This document shows positions 53,966 through 63,346 of a DNA stretch of 64,000 nt, in pieces. Made by a program: the position numbers and the translations under genes. The notes under the pieces were generated by a model, which searched no databases, was not told the DNA's origin, and was given only the letters and a program-made list of their open reading frames with translations. Numbering within the stretch: the first letter of the stretch is position 1; each line of letters begins with the position of its first letter. Source of the DNA: Flammeovirga pectinis (GTDB taxonomy: Bacteria > Bacteroidota > Bacteroidia > Cytophagales > Flammeovirgaceae); the NCBI RefSeq assembly GCF_003970675.1, contig NZ_CP034562.1, positions 4,128,001 to 4,192,000 of the forward strand. Reading direction: 5' to 3'.

Positions 53966-56900
53966 CTACTTTATCAACTTAATTGTTTTAGGAGGTTTAG
54001 TGTTACTAATCAATCTAACAAAAATGATAGTATTAGACCTATTAATATTTCCGAGAGGTATTTTTACATTGTCTTTTTTATTATTCTTCACTTCAAATAA
54101 TTTGATCTGATTAGCATCAAATATCATTATTGTGTGATAATTGCAAACATTCCTAATTTTTAAATCGTCAACAATTGGATTTGGATAAGCAACTACAAAC
54201 GGTTCGTCTGAACTAGAGATTTTTTGTGCAGTAATATGGCTTTTTCTTAATACGTTGGGTGATGTAGGGTAAATACAATTTATTTCTGCTACGGAAGCCC
54301 AATCGTTACCATTTACCTCAGAAAGTGCTTTTAATTTATAATATCTACCACTTTTTGATGCAAAATTAACAGTCTGTAGCTCTTTTGTATTTAACCAAGT
54401 TCCTGTAGCCACAGTATCTCCCCAATTGGTAGGATCATCACTTACGTAAATTTCGTAAGATGCAATTCTTCCATTTTCTTGTCCCTGTCTTGGTAAATAA
54501 TTTATACCATTAATTTCTTTTGTTTTTCCTAGATCAATTACTAATTCATGCGGATAAGGAGGGTTATTTGGTGTCCATTCTGTATGCCAAATAGTACCGT
54601 TATTTTTATCAACTGCTTTAAATGCTTCATCTCCAGCTTGTTCGCTATCAAAAGAATAAACATAGGGATCGGTTGATATAATCGCATTTATTTCTGCTAT
54701 AGCGGCATCGTTTCCTCCATTCACCTCAGATAAAGCACTTAACTTATAGTACCTGCCTCTTTTAGGAGAAAAAGTCACGATCTGCAATTCACTCGTATTA
54801 GGCCAACTTCCAGACGCAACGGCTGTCCCCCAATTATTTGGATCGTCGCTAACATAAACCTCAAAATTACCTATTCTACCACTGCCACTATCAAGATCTT
54901 GTTTTGGCAGGTAAGAGATTCCTTTTATTCTTTCAGATGTACCAATATCAATTACTAGATTATGTGGATAGGTATTACTATCAGATGACCAATTTGTAAA
55001 CCAATAAGTAGTAGCATCGCCATCTACTGCTTTAATAGCTTCATACCCTACTCTTTCACTATCAGAAGAGTGCACAGTTTCTGCACTATTTGTAGTTTTT
55101 TCATTGCTTATAAAATCAGTTAAAGTCTGAGTACTCGTGCCACGTGAATCTGTAACAGTTAGCGTTGCAGTAAAACTATCTCCAGTTGCTCTTGCATAAG
55201 AAACAGTTGGTCGTTCTTCTATTGATGTTGAAGGAATGCCATTAGGGAAACTCCATAAATAAGTAGCATTCTGATCAATAACAGAATAGTCCGCATATTT
55301 TATAATCTGATTCGTATCATCAATTACATTTCTATCTGCTGTAATGTTGGCTTTCGGTGGAGTCCTTCCAATAAGATCATTTTCCCATAAACCTCTCGAA
55401 GTACCTAAGCGAAGTTTTCCTGTTGCGTAATTAATAAATAAAAAGGGTGTTTTACAAGCAGGCATACCTGTACCAAATAATGCCCACTGTTGCATACCAT
55501 TTTTACGGTAATATACACCAAAAGAAGTACCCAAATATAAGATATCATCACTTCCTCTCTGGTAAATCAAAGAGTAGATATTTTGATTAGGAAGCCCTGC
55601 CGAGAAGTTTGCCCATGTTGTTCCTCCATCTACAGAATGTAAAACTTTGTTTTGTGCATCATTTTCACTTATGGTCACCCAAATATGATTGGGGTCTTTA
55701 TCGCTCACTGCTATTCTCCATAAATTTTTCCCATTTACTAAATTACTCGGAGGGGAAACATCGGCCCAAGTTTCTCCTTTATCTTCTGATTTTATGACCT
55801 TACCGGGCTTCACTACGGCATATACATAATTAGAATTTGCAAAGCTAACTTTTATAGAAACTGCATTTTTTTGCTCCTCTTCAAAGTTTTTGATTACCTG
55901 CCACGTCTTAGCATTATCAGTTGTTTTTGCAAGTTTGTAGGTTTCATTTCTGTCTCCATAATCACTACCATAAATTGTATAATATTGATGTGGATCAAAT
56001 TCTAAATTGTCTAAAGTAATGTACCCTAATTCAATACCCAATTCTTGATGTTCGTGTCCTGTTTTCCCTTCTAAAGAACGCTTTACTCTTTCATGTCCCC
56101 AAGGGTGATTATACATATACTGATCGTCTATTGGGTTAACATTTGCCGCCATTGCATCTGCTCCATTTACACCAATCCAACCACCATACACATTGTCATC
56201 CCTAAAACAAATTTGATTATGATTTAAGCCCACAGCCATAATATCATTTTTAAAAGATTGGCTATACCCCCATAATTCTTGTACACCTAAGCCATCACTT
56301 TTATCCAATACAACGGTATTGCTTCTATCAGAAGAATGATAAACGCCACCATCATTGGCATTCCATATATTATCACCAATAATAGAAAGTCCATGATGGT
56401 CTCCATGTACGCCAGTGTGTGCATTATTAGAAGAATAGTTATCGTATTGAGCGCCTGTTACAACATTGCCTGAACGGTCATATTTCCAAGTTTCCCCACC
56501 ATCTTCACTAATTTTTAGCTTATTGGCCGCACAAGCAATTACATCTTCATTTGTTTCTGAAACAGTAAATGCAAAGTTCCAGCTTAACTGAGAAAGGTGG
56601 CATGTTTCGTAGGTAAAATCAGAAGGCCCATTGGCATATTCTAATGGAGTATTTGAATTACCGCAACATTTTTTTGTGAAAGAAAGTCCACTATCAGAAG
56701 ATTTAAAGAAAGAAATTTTGTCTTCAACTCCACCTCCATTGTACCCAATAGCAATATAAACTACATTATTATTAGCAGGTGTAGTAGCTAATCTCGCTCT
56801 GTGCGTATTATTATTACTATTAGATGGGAAACCATTACTAACGGTATTAAATACCACCCCTCCATCTGTAGATCTTTTAAAATTGATCCATCCAGTAGCT

Positions 56901-57523
56901 GATGATTGTTCTAAAATATAAATTGTATTAGAATCATTTGGTTTTACTCTCATATCCCAAATTCGATGTATTGAACTATACATCTCTACCCAATTTACGC
57001 CTCCATCTGTTGTCTTATAAAGTTTATAAGATGCACCCTCCTTTACTGTTGCATACACAACATCGCTACTTGTGTTTGCCAAATCTACCCATTGGTCTTC
57101 GCTGTAATGGTTGGGCTTAGATCTTCTGAGGCCTGTATAACTCCATGTAAGTCCTGCATCTAAAGACTTTACAACGCCTACATCAGTTCCTGCATAGACT
57201 ATTTCTGTATTGGCACGACTATACACAATTTCGTTTACCCATTCTACTTCTGGAACACCTCCAGAAACTAAAGTGTAATTATTTCCACTATCAGAAGTAT
57301 GCCAGATTCCTGCAGTGGCAGCACCAATTAGAACAGAATTTGTTCTCGACGGATTAATCCGAATAGACCGTACTACGCCTACCCCTCCGTTATCCTGAGT
57401 GTTGTTCCAGTCTAAAAATAACTGAGACCATGGAGTACCATTTTGTGCTATAGCAAATGGTGAGATCGTTAGTGCTAATAAAATTAACACCACACGATTT
57501 GAGATTGAAAAGAAAGTTCTCAT
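53966..57523 (-). CDS. Secreted BNR/sortilin-type propeller protein with PKD, two discoidin domains and T9SS tail
   Basis: A 1185-residue protein. The signal peptide ends at FAIAQ. Residues about 25-740 are BNR/VPS10-type repeats (GIWHTSDSGNNYTLV, VVYATVKEGASYKLYKTTDG, VYHSSDRS), which fold as two propellers as in GH74 and sortilin-like proteins. A PKD-like domain follows (ATYLWSFPNGIPSTS), then two F5/8-type-C (CBM32-like) domains (each with AIKAVDGDATTYWFTNW or AFKAVDKNNGTIWHTEW and a YKLSALSEVNG end), and a T9SS sorting domain (VVAYPNPIVDDLKI). No proven catalytic acid can be picked out. It may be a sialidase-like or GH74-like enzyme or a pure binding protein. Confidence 0.88.
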   Translation of the reverse strand: MRTFFSISNRVVLILLALTISPFAIAQNGTPWSQLFLDWNNTQDNGGVGVVRSIRINPSRTNSVLIGAATAGIWHTSDSGNNYTLVSGGVPEVEWVNEIVYSRANTEIVYAGTDVGVVKSLDAGLTWSYTGLRRSKPNHYSEDQWVDLANTSSDVVYATVKEGASYKLYKTTDGGVNWVEMYSSIHRIWDMRVKPNDSNTIYILEQSSATGWINFKRSTDGGVVFNTVSNGFPSNSNNNTHRARLATTPANNNVVYIAIGYNGGGVEDKISFFKSSDSGLSFTKKCCGNSNTPLEYANGPSDFTYETCHLSQLSWNFAFTVSETNEDVIACAANKLKISEDGGETWKYDRSGNVVTGAQYDNYSSNNAHTGVHGDHHGLSIIGDNIWNANDGGVYHSSDRSNTVVLDKSDGLGVQELWGYSQSFKNDIMAVGLNHNQICFRDDNVYGGWIGVNGADAMAANVNPIDDQYMYNHPWGHERVKRSLEGKTGHEHQELGIELGYITLDNLEFDPHQYYTIYGSDYGDRNETYKLAKTTDNAKTWQVIKNFEEEQKNAVSIKVSFANSNYVYAVVKPGKVIKSEDKGETWADVSPPSNLVNGKNLWRIAVSDKDPNHIWVTISENDAQNKVLHSVDGGTTWANFSAGLPNQNIYSLIYQRGSDDILYLGTSFGVYYRKNGMQQWALFGTGMPACKTPFLFINYATGKLRLGTSRGLWENDLIGRTPPKANITADRNVIDDTNQIIKYADYSVIDQNATYLWSFPNGIPSTSIEERPTVSYARATGDSFTATLTVTDSRGTSTQTLTDFISNEKTTNSAETVHSSDSERVGYEAIKAVDGDATTYWFTNWSSDSNTYPHNLVIDIGTSERIKGISYLPKQDLDSGSGRIGNFEVYVSDDPNNWGTAVASGSWPNTSELQIVTFSPKRGRYYKLSALSEVNGGNDAAIAEINAIISTDPYVYSFDSEQAGDEAFKAVDKNNGTIWHTEWTPNNPPYPHELVIDLGKTKEINGINYLPRQGQENGRIASYEIYVSDDPTNWGDTVATGTWLNTKELQTVNFASKSGRYYKLKALSEVNGNDWASVAEINCIYPTSPNVLRKSHITAQKISSSDEPFVVAYPNPIVDDLKIRNVCNYHTIMIFDANQIKLFEVKNNKKDNVKIPLGNINRSNTIIFVRLISNTKPPKTIKLIK

Positions 57524-57892
57524 AAATGGTTGTTTATGGTTAATTAATGGTGAATAGTTATTTAAAAGTTTCTAGTATTTCAATAGTTTTTTTTTATGTT
57601 ATTGGCTGTTTGCTTATGCTTTACATTATCAAACATAGTCATTTCATTAGAAGATTATTAACAAAGCTCACTCTATTATTAATAAAAATTACTAATAAAT
57701 ATTAATAATTAAATTTAAACAGTACGTCTATTGATTATTAGGTACTTAAGGGGTTAAATCAGCTACTCTGAGAGTACTACTTTAAGAAAGTCAGTTTATT
57801 AAAAAAGGTACAGTAGTAATTAGCAATGCCAATCCATACTATACCTTAGTAATCATCAAAATTAATATTTCGTTCGTTAAGAACCGATAAAA
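57524..57892. other. Intergenic region with a terminator
   Basis: About 370 bases between two minus-strand genes. It contains the aldolase terminator at 57801 and presumably the promoter of the BNR gene just above 57523. No ORF. Confidence 0.6.
57801..57847 (-). terminator. Terminator of the catabolic operon
   Basis: On the minus strand AAGGTATAGTA ... TACTGTACCTT pairs with one mismatch around a long loop, followed by T6 (the A run at 57801). It lies about 45 bases past the aldolase stop. Confidence 0.7.
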
Positions 57893-58543
57893 CTACGCTG
57901 GTTCGCAAACAGCTTCTGTAGCTACTTTTATACTTCTAAAATGTTCTTCTAATTCACTTTCTTTACCTTCAACAAGTAAGTCTTTTGGAAACAAAGAACC
58001 TCCCATTCCAACACCAACAGCACCTGCTTTAAAAAATGCTTGAATGTTAGATTTATCTACACCTCCAGTTGGTAATAACTTGATCTTATTTAAAGGTGCC
58101 AAGACATCTTTGATATAACCAACACCAAACTGAGAACAAGGAAAAACTTTAACTGCTGATGCTCCTAAAGACCATGCTTTATAAATTTCTGTAGGTGTTA
58201 ATGCACCTGGGAAAAGAGGTAAATTCAACTTCTTACAAGTTGTGAAAATGTCCTCGTTTACAATTGGCGTTACAATAAATTGAGCACCTGCATCTACTGC
58301 TTTAAAAAGATCGTCTAAATTACATACTGTTCCTGCTCCTACATTTAGGTTAGGATAAACATGACGCATCTCTTTTATAATAGCAGCAGCTCCCTCAGTA
58401 TTCATAGTAATTTCTATTGTTGTAAGACCTGCCTTACTATAGATAGGCATTATTCTATGTATAGTATCCATAGAAACACCTCTCATAATTCCGACTACAG
58501 GAGCTTCATTAAAAGCATCCCAAGAAAAAAATTGCTTATTCAT
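57893..58543 (-). CDS. dgoA: KDPGal / KDPG aldolase (Eda-type)
   Basis: A 216-residue class I aldolase splitting 2-keto-3-deoxy-6-phosphogalactonate (or gluconate) into pyruvate and glyceraldehyde-3-phosphate. Motifs: VVGIMRGVS, TIEITMNTEGA with the catalytic Glu, NVGAGTVCNL, PGALTPTEIYKAWSLGASAV, the Schiff-base Lys in VKVFPCSQFG, and LLPTGGVDKSN for phosphate binding. It overlaps the kinase gene by 8 bases and is the last gene of a minus-strand operon closed by a terminator. The choice of galacto over gluco epimer rests on the neighbouring DgoK-type kinase. Confidence 0.9.
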   Translation of the reverse strand: MNKQFFSWDAFNEAPVVGIMRGVSMDTIHRIMPIYSKAGLTTIEITMNTEGAAAIIKEMRHVYPNLNVGAGTVCNLDDLFKAVDAGAQFIVTPIVNEDIFTTCKKLNLPLFPGALTPTEIYKAWSLGASAVKVFPCSQFGVGYIKDVLAPLNKIKLLPTGGVDKSNIQAFFKAGAVGVGMGGSLFPKDLLVEGKESELEEHFRSIKVATEAVCEPA

Positions 58544-59522
58544 AACTCTCTAATACTTTTTTCTGTCCTATTAAAAGAGCTCTTTCTAATAACTCTTCAT
58601 CTAAGAAATTCAACTGTTTTTTATCGACAACAATTGCTTCTAAGGCATATTTATACAATACACCTAAAGTACCATTTGCAGCCACACTAATCATCTTATT
58701 GGTATCTTTTAAATACGATAATTCTTCTCCAATTAGTAAGCCACTTAGGTAATAATAGTTCTCTTGTCTTGCTGCACTTTCACTAATGTTTTCAGCACGT
58801 ACTAAGAAGTTATTATTCATCATATCATGTGCTCTAATAGAGAACAGTGAACTAGATAAATTTCCTTTTGTACCTGCTTTCACACCTTGTAAAAAGGCAG
58901 ATTTAAACGTTTCTTTAAAGGGTGCTTTTTCTACTGAAGAAGCGAGTATACTTTGACTAGAAATGATGTCGAACATCTCTCCTGTCATATATGTTTGAAA
59001 GTCTGTGTAAGACGACTTATCGTAAGCTATATGTTTACTATGCGTGCCCGGTAGTAATAAAAGTCCTTTCTGATCTATAGGTAAGAAATCTGCCAAACCA
59101 ACTGCCTGTATTTCTTCACCACGCATTACATCTTTTTCTGTTTTTGCACCAGAAACAAGCAGAACAGATAGATCTTTATTTAAAAGCATATGCTTACTGA
59201 AAAGGTTCTTTCCTTTGGCATCAAAGGGCATGGCAGAATAACCAAGCTCTTTTAAACCAATTGATGAAGAGGCCATTCCTGAAGCTACTACTACATTTTT
59301 TTCTGATGATGGACTTATTCTCTCTATTTCTTGTGTTAAGTAATTAGAGAAAAATCTATCTTGATTTAAACGATTTTGGGCTTTAAACTCTTGAAAAAGT
59401 GTTTTAACGCCCTTATCAGTTTTATGCTCATTCAATACTTCTAAAGTATCTGTCTTGATTAAACGAAGACGGAAATTAGATGTACCCCAATCGCAACTGA
59501 TAAATTTATCAGGTAAGGTCAT
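58536..59522 (-). CDS. dgoK: 2-dehydro-3-deoxygalactonokinase
   Basis: A 328-residue sugar-acid kinase of the DgoK family. It starts with the ATP-binding FISCDWGTSNFRLRLI and continues with GMASSSIGLKELGY, LLLLPGTHSKHIAYD and TYMTGEMFDIIS, all typical. It phosphorylates KDGal at C6 for the aldolase that follows. Overlap of 8 bases with that gene implies coupled translation. Lies 21 bases after the aldehyde dehydrogenase stop. Confidence 0.9.
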   Translation of the reverse strand: MTLPDKFISCDWGTSNFRLRLIKTDTLEVLNEHKTDKGVKTLFQEFKAQNRLNQDRFFSNYLTQEIERISPSSEKNVVVASGMASSSIGLKELGYSAMPFDAKGKNLFSKHMLLNKDLSVLLVSGAKTEKDVMRGEEIQAVGLADFLPIDQKGLLLLPGTHSKHIAYDKSSYTDFQTYMTGEMFDIISSQSILASSVEKAPFKETFKSAFLQGVKAGTKGNLSSSLFSIRAHDMMNNNFLVRAENISESAARQENYYYLSGLLIGEELSYLKDTNKMISVAANGTLGVLYKYALEAIVVDKKQLNFLDEELLERALLIGQKKVLESYE

Positions 59523-59543
59523 TTAATTAATCGTTATGTTTAT

Positions 59544-61010
59544 TTATATTTTTTTAGAAATACGCTTCAAGATCAGATAATCATCTAAAGCATATTTAGA
59601 GCAATCCATGCTAATACCACTATTTTTTACCCCTAAGTGTGGTAAATTGATATCGTACTTCACACCATTTTGCTGTACTTCTCCAAACTCTAATTCCATA
59701 GCAATTTCATCTGCTAAGACATCGTTTGCAGTAAATACGTAAGAGGCTAAACCTGCATCAGAATCGTTAGCATATGCCATTACTTCTTCTTTCGTTTTAA
59801 ATTTTAAAACTACACATACAGGTCCAAAAACTTCATGTTGTAAGATTGGTGCTTTTGGATTGTCCATGGCAATTACTGTAGGTGCATAATAGCAACCTTT
59901 TCCTTCTACTTTCTTACCTCCAGCTAAAATATCTCCGCCTTGTGCCACACAATCGGCAACAAAATTTTCTACAGATTTTAACTGAGATAAATTAGCTACA
60001 GGTCCCATATCTGGAGTATTTTCTTTACCATGACCAAGTTTGGTGTTGTTTGCATTCGCTACTAGCTTTTCTACAAACTCGTTGTAAACACCCTCTTGTA
60101 TAAATAAACGGTTTGGAGCCACACAAACCTGACCAGCATTACCACCAAATTTAATGGCTGTTGTAATGCCTACTGCATCTTCCATGTTACCATCATTAAA
60201 CAATATAAACGGTGCATTACCACCACACTCCATAGAGTAGCGTTTAATTGATGTTTTTACAGATTGCTCAATTAGTTTCTGTGCCGTAAATGTAGAACCA
60301 ATCATGGTTACCAAACGAGGGATAGTACTTTCGCATAAAGGTACTCCTACGTTTTTTCTATTTCCACATAACACTGTAATCACTCCTTTAGGGAAGTTGA
60401 TTTCGTGTGCTAATTCTGCAATAATTAAAGAAGAAATTGATGAAGATTCTGAGGCTTTAATCACAATACAACACCCTGCCGCTAATGCAGGACCTAGCTT
60501 AAAGCCTAGATTTAGTAATGGGAAATTCCACGCTAAAAATGCAGTTACCACACCAAGAGGTTGATACACCATTCTATGCGTATGTGTTCCAGCTCTGTCC
60601 TCAATAGAGAAACCTTCTTTTACACGCATTTCATCTGCGTAGAACTTTAAAGAATCTGTAATACTTCCAATATCTTCTGCAGTTGCCTCCCATGTTTTAC
60701 CCATTTCGAAGCTTACTGCTGTACGTAATAAATCACTATTTTCTAATAACTTATTACGCAACTTATCTATCCATGCTAAACGTTCTTCTAACGGAAGTTT
60801 AGACCATATTTTAAAACCTGCTTCGGCTGCTTCTAAAGCTCTTTCTGTATCTTCTAAAGTTGCTTGTGCAACCTGTGCTATTGGTTCGTTATCATGCGGA
60901 CATGTAGCATAAGCAATATCATTGTTTGCTCCGTCTACTAACTCACCATTAATGTAAAGTTTCTTTTTACCAAACTTCAACTCCTTCGCTTCTTTTACTA
61001 TCGCTTGCAT
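59544..61010 (-). CDS. Aldehyde dehydrogenase (candidate 3,6-anhydrogalactose dehydrogenase)
   Basis: A 488-residue NAD(P)-dependent aldehyde dehydrogenase of the succinate-semialdehyde type. Motifs: AFLAWNFPLLN, KASESSSIS, the catalytic Glu in SMECGGNAPFIL and the catalytic Cys in GQVCVAPNRLF, and VFGPVCVVLKF. By its place between an enolase-superfamily enzyme and the KDGal kinase, it is a good candidate for oxidising 3,6-anhydrogalactose to 3,6-anhydrogalactonate (compare DauA of carrageenan degraders). The general annotation is firm; the substrate is inferred. Its 5' end overlaps the upstream gene by 44 bases, and no later ATG gives a complete N-terminus. Confidence 0.85.
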   Translation of the reverse strand: MQAIVKEAKELKFGKKKLYINGELVDGANNDIAYATCPHDNEPIAQVAQATLEDTERALEAAEAGFKIWSKLPLEERLAWIDKLRNKLLENSDLLRTAVSFEMGKTWEATAEDIGSITDSLKFYADEMRVKEGFSIEDRAGTHTHRMVYQPLGVVTAFLAWNFPLLNLGFKLGPALAAGCCIVIKASESSSISSLIIAELAHEINFPKGVITVLCGNRKNVGVPLCESTIPRLVTMIGSTFTAQKLIEQSVKTSIKRYSMECGGNAPFILFNDGNMEDAVGITTAIKFGGNAGQVCVAPNRLFIQEGVYNEFVEKLVANANNTKLGHGKENTPDMGPVANLSQLKSVENFVADCVAQGGDILAGGKKVEGKGCYYAPTVIAMDNPKAPILQHEVFGPVCVVLKFKTKEEVMAYANDSDAGLASYVFTANDVLADEIAMELEFGEVQQNGVKYDINLPHLGVKNSGISMDCSKYALDDYLILKRISKKI

Positions 61011-62127
61011 ATCTTTCTAGGTATTCTTGATTTACGTCTACTCCTAAACCTGGTGTTGTAGGAATTAATATTTTTCCATTTTCCACTTTCACATCAGAGA
61101 AGGTTACATTATCTCTTAATGGATTCTCGGTTCTGTCCAATTCTATCATTGGTGCATCACCAAACATTCTGCCTGGGTTTTTATCTAAATTGGCTACAAA
61201 ATGTACTGCCGCACTTATAGCAATCCAAGTACCCCAAGAATGAGGTACTATATCTTTATGATAAGAAGAAGCTAATGTGGCAATTCTTTTGGCTTCTGTT
61301 AAACCACCTGTAGCACAAATATCTGGTTGGGCAATATCTACTGCATCTGCATCAAAAAGACGTTTGAAACCGTGCTTTAAATATTCACATTCTCCACCTG
61401 CAATAGGTATGTGTGTATTCTCACGTAATTTCTGATACCCTTTATAATCTTCTGGAGAAACAGGCTCTTCAAACCATCCGATATTATAATTTTTTAATCG
61501 ATCACATAATTCCAATGCCTCTCTATAATTATAAGCATGGTTAGCGTCAATCATTAATTTAATATCTGGCCCTAATGCTTTACTCAATAAATCTACATAG
61601 AACACATCTTTTTCAATGCCCAAGCCTACTTTCATTTTAGCAGCTTTAAAGCCAAGTTCTTTGTATAGCTTTGCTTCTTTCACCAAATCATCTTCTAATG
61701 TTGGCGACTGCGTAAAGTAAAAGCCTGTTGCGTAAGGGTGAATAACTGGATTTTTCACTCCTCCTAATACTACAGATACCGGTTGGTTAAACACCTTACC
61801 CTTAATATCCCAAAGTGCAACATCTATTGCACTTACAGCAGCTTGGAAAATTCCGCTACGTCCATAATCAAGAGAACGCATATACATTGTCTGCCAAATT
61901 TCTTCGTGCTCCAATGCATTTTTTCCTAGTATGAAAGGTTTGAAAAACTCAATCCCTGCTTTTAAAACATCAGCAGGACCGTAGCCTTCTCCCCATCCAT
62001 AAGTTCCATCTTCCAAAGTTATTTTCACTAAACAAATTTTACGAGACGCATATTCCCATTGAGAGAAATAGAACGGTTCTTCTAATTGTTGTGCTATAAC
62101 ATATGGTTTTATTTCTTTAATCTTCAT
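60967..62127 (-). CDS. Enolase-superfamily sugar-acid dehydratase/cycloisomerase
   Basis: Start chosen at 62127 (MKIKEIKPYVIAQQ); the frame reaches 62157. About 386 residues, mandelate racemase / muconate lactonising subgroup. An N-terminal capping domain is followed by a barrel with K-M-K (FKAAKMKVGLG), the metal ligands in LMIDANHAY, WFEEPV and GGECEY, and the catalytic His in VPHSWGTW. Such enzymes dehydrate or cycloisomerise aldonates. In this operon the expected reaction is 3,6-anhydrogalactonate to 2-keto-3-deoxygalactonate (compare DauB). Galactonate or fuconate dehydratase is the main alternative. Overlaps the aldehyde dehydrogenase start by 44 bases. Confidence 0.85.
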   Translation of the reverse strand: MKIKEIKPYVIAQQLEEPFYFSQWEYASRKICLVKITLEDGTYGWGEGYGPADVLKAGIEFFKPFILGKNALEHEEIWQTMYMRSLDYGRSGIFQAAVSAIDVALWDIKGKVFNQPVSVVLGGVKNPVIHPYATGFYFTQSPTLEDDLVKEAKLYKELGFKAAKMKVGLGIEKDVFYVDLLSKALGPDIKLMIDANHAYNYREALELCDRLKNYNIGWFEEPVSPEDYKGYQKLRENTHIPIAGGECEYLKHGFKRLFDADAVDIAQPDICATGGLTEAKRIATLASSYHKDIVPHSWGTWIAISAAVHFVANLDKNPGRMFGDAPMIELDRTENPLRDNVTFSDVKVENGKILIPTTPGLGVDVNQEYLERYASDSKRSEGVEVW

Positions 62128-62195
62128 GACATTTGATAGTAATATATTGATAATCAATTGCTAGTTATATAGTAGTGTGTTTGTTGTTAGAATAG

Positions 62196-62239
62196 CTGAT
62201 CAAAATGAATTTTGACTTGCAAGTATTCATTTTGATCAG
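62196..62239 (-). promoter_or_regulatory. Intercistronic 15-bp hairpin
   Basis: CTGATCAAAATGAAT (62196-62210) is perfectly complementary to ATTCATTTTGATCAG (62225-62239), between the transporter stop and the enolase-type start. No T run follows on the minus strand, so an RNA stabiliser, processing site or partial attenuator is as likely as a terminator. Confidence 0.55.
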
Positions 62240-62254
62240 ATAAAATCTATTGAC

Positions 62255-63319
62255 TTAGTAGTTGGCGTAACCAAGAAGACAAACGGCAACAATTAATACT
62301 GCCAATCCTCCTAAAAGAATATTAAAAGGCTGTTTTGCCCCTTTCCATTCTCCTGATCTATATCCCCAAACGTTACTAATAATTAAAGCTAAACCAAGTA
62401 ATATTGGCCATCCGATAACAGGACCTAAAGTTCCCATTAATGCTGCTCCCTGTCCGTAAACTCCTAAAGCTGCAAACCAGAATAAACCTGCTAAAATTGA
62501 CCATTTATAAGCATTACCACTATTTGCCACCTTAAAAGATGACCATGAATTGTTTTGAACTAATTTGAAGAGAGCGTACCCTCCGTTCATTATAAATGCA
62601 CCAATTAATACGACTACCCAAGCTACTAAACTTGCATCTTTTGGATCTGCGCCAAAATTAGTTACCGCAGATGCCGCTACAGGAGCTGCATTTGAGAAAC
62701 CAACATTTAATGCTGCTGATAAAACACCACAAGCAGTTGCAATGGCTACACCTACTTTAATAGATTTTTTTGGTGCTGCTACCTTAGGTTCTGCCAATGT
62801 TAATACATCTGCATCATCTTCTAAAGTATCAAAATCATTAGCTTCTTCTCCTCCATTCTGCACTGAATCTCTTTTAACACCCGCAATGGCTGTAATACCT
62901 ACTCCTACTAATAGAAGTGCAACACCAGCTAATACCATATTGATATTACTTGGCAACTGTTCCATTTGGAATAAAGGAATTAACGACCCTACAGAGGCAG
63001 CAAGTCCCATTACAATACCGTATGTTATAGATATGCCTGTGTACTCTACACTAATACCAAATAAAATCCCTCCAATTCCCCAAAGGAAACCGTACATCAT
63101 CGCCATCATTAATACCGACGTATCTGTTCCTGCTATAATTTGGAATGTTTCTGGTACTACAATTAAAGACCAGATAATAGGAAAGGCAATCATGGCTATA
63201 AACGAGTGTACTAACCACCAGTTTTCCCATTTTAATGGAGCGATATGTTTCATTCCAAGTCCAAAAGTACCTTGAAAGAAACTTGCGAATACGATTAATG
63301 TAATTGCTAGTAAATTCAT
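62255..63319 (-). CDS. RhaT-family sugar/proton symporter
   Basis: A 354-residue inner-membrane protein with about ten membrane segments, matching the L-rhamnose/H+ symporter family: FFQGTFGLGMKHIAPLKWENWWLVHS at the start and FLWGIGGILFGISVEYTGISITYG. A hydrophilic acidic loop (about 160-195, GGEEANDFDTLEDDADV) lies in the middle. In this operon it likely imports the monosaccharide made by the extracellular enzymes, such as 3,6-anhydrogalactose, rather than rhamnose. It starts 28 bases after the sulfatase stop. Confidence 0.88.
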   Translation of the reverse strand: MNLLAITLIVFASFFQGTFGLGMKHIAPLKWENWWLVHSFIAMIAFPIIWSLIVVPETFQIIAGTDTSVLMMAMMYGFLWGIGGILFGISVEYTGISITYGIVMGLAASVGSLIPLFQMEQLPSNINMVLAGVALLLVGVGITAIAGVKRDSVQNGGEEANDFDTLEDDADVLTLAEPKVAAPKKSIKVGVAIATACGVLSAALNVGFSNAAPVAASAVTNFGADPKDASLVAWVVVLIGAFIMNGGYALFKLVQNNSWSSFKVANSGNAYKWSILAGLFWFAALGVYGQGAALMGTLGPVIGWPILLGLALIISNVWGYRSGEWKGAKQPFNILLGGLAVLIVAVCLLGYANY

Positions 63320-63346
63320 TTCTTCTATAGTTTGTATTAAAAAATA

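Noticed and set aside
62565-63275. A 236-residue plus-strand frame
   Set aside because: It lies wholly antisense to the RhaT-like transporter, which has clear family motifs and membrane segments; the plus frame has no coherent pattern.
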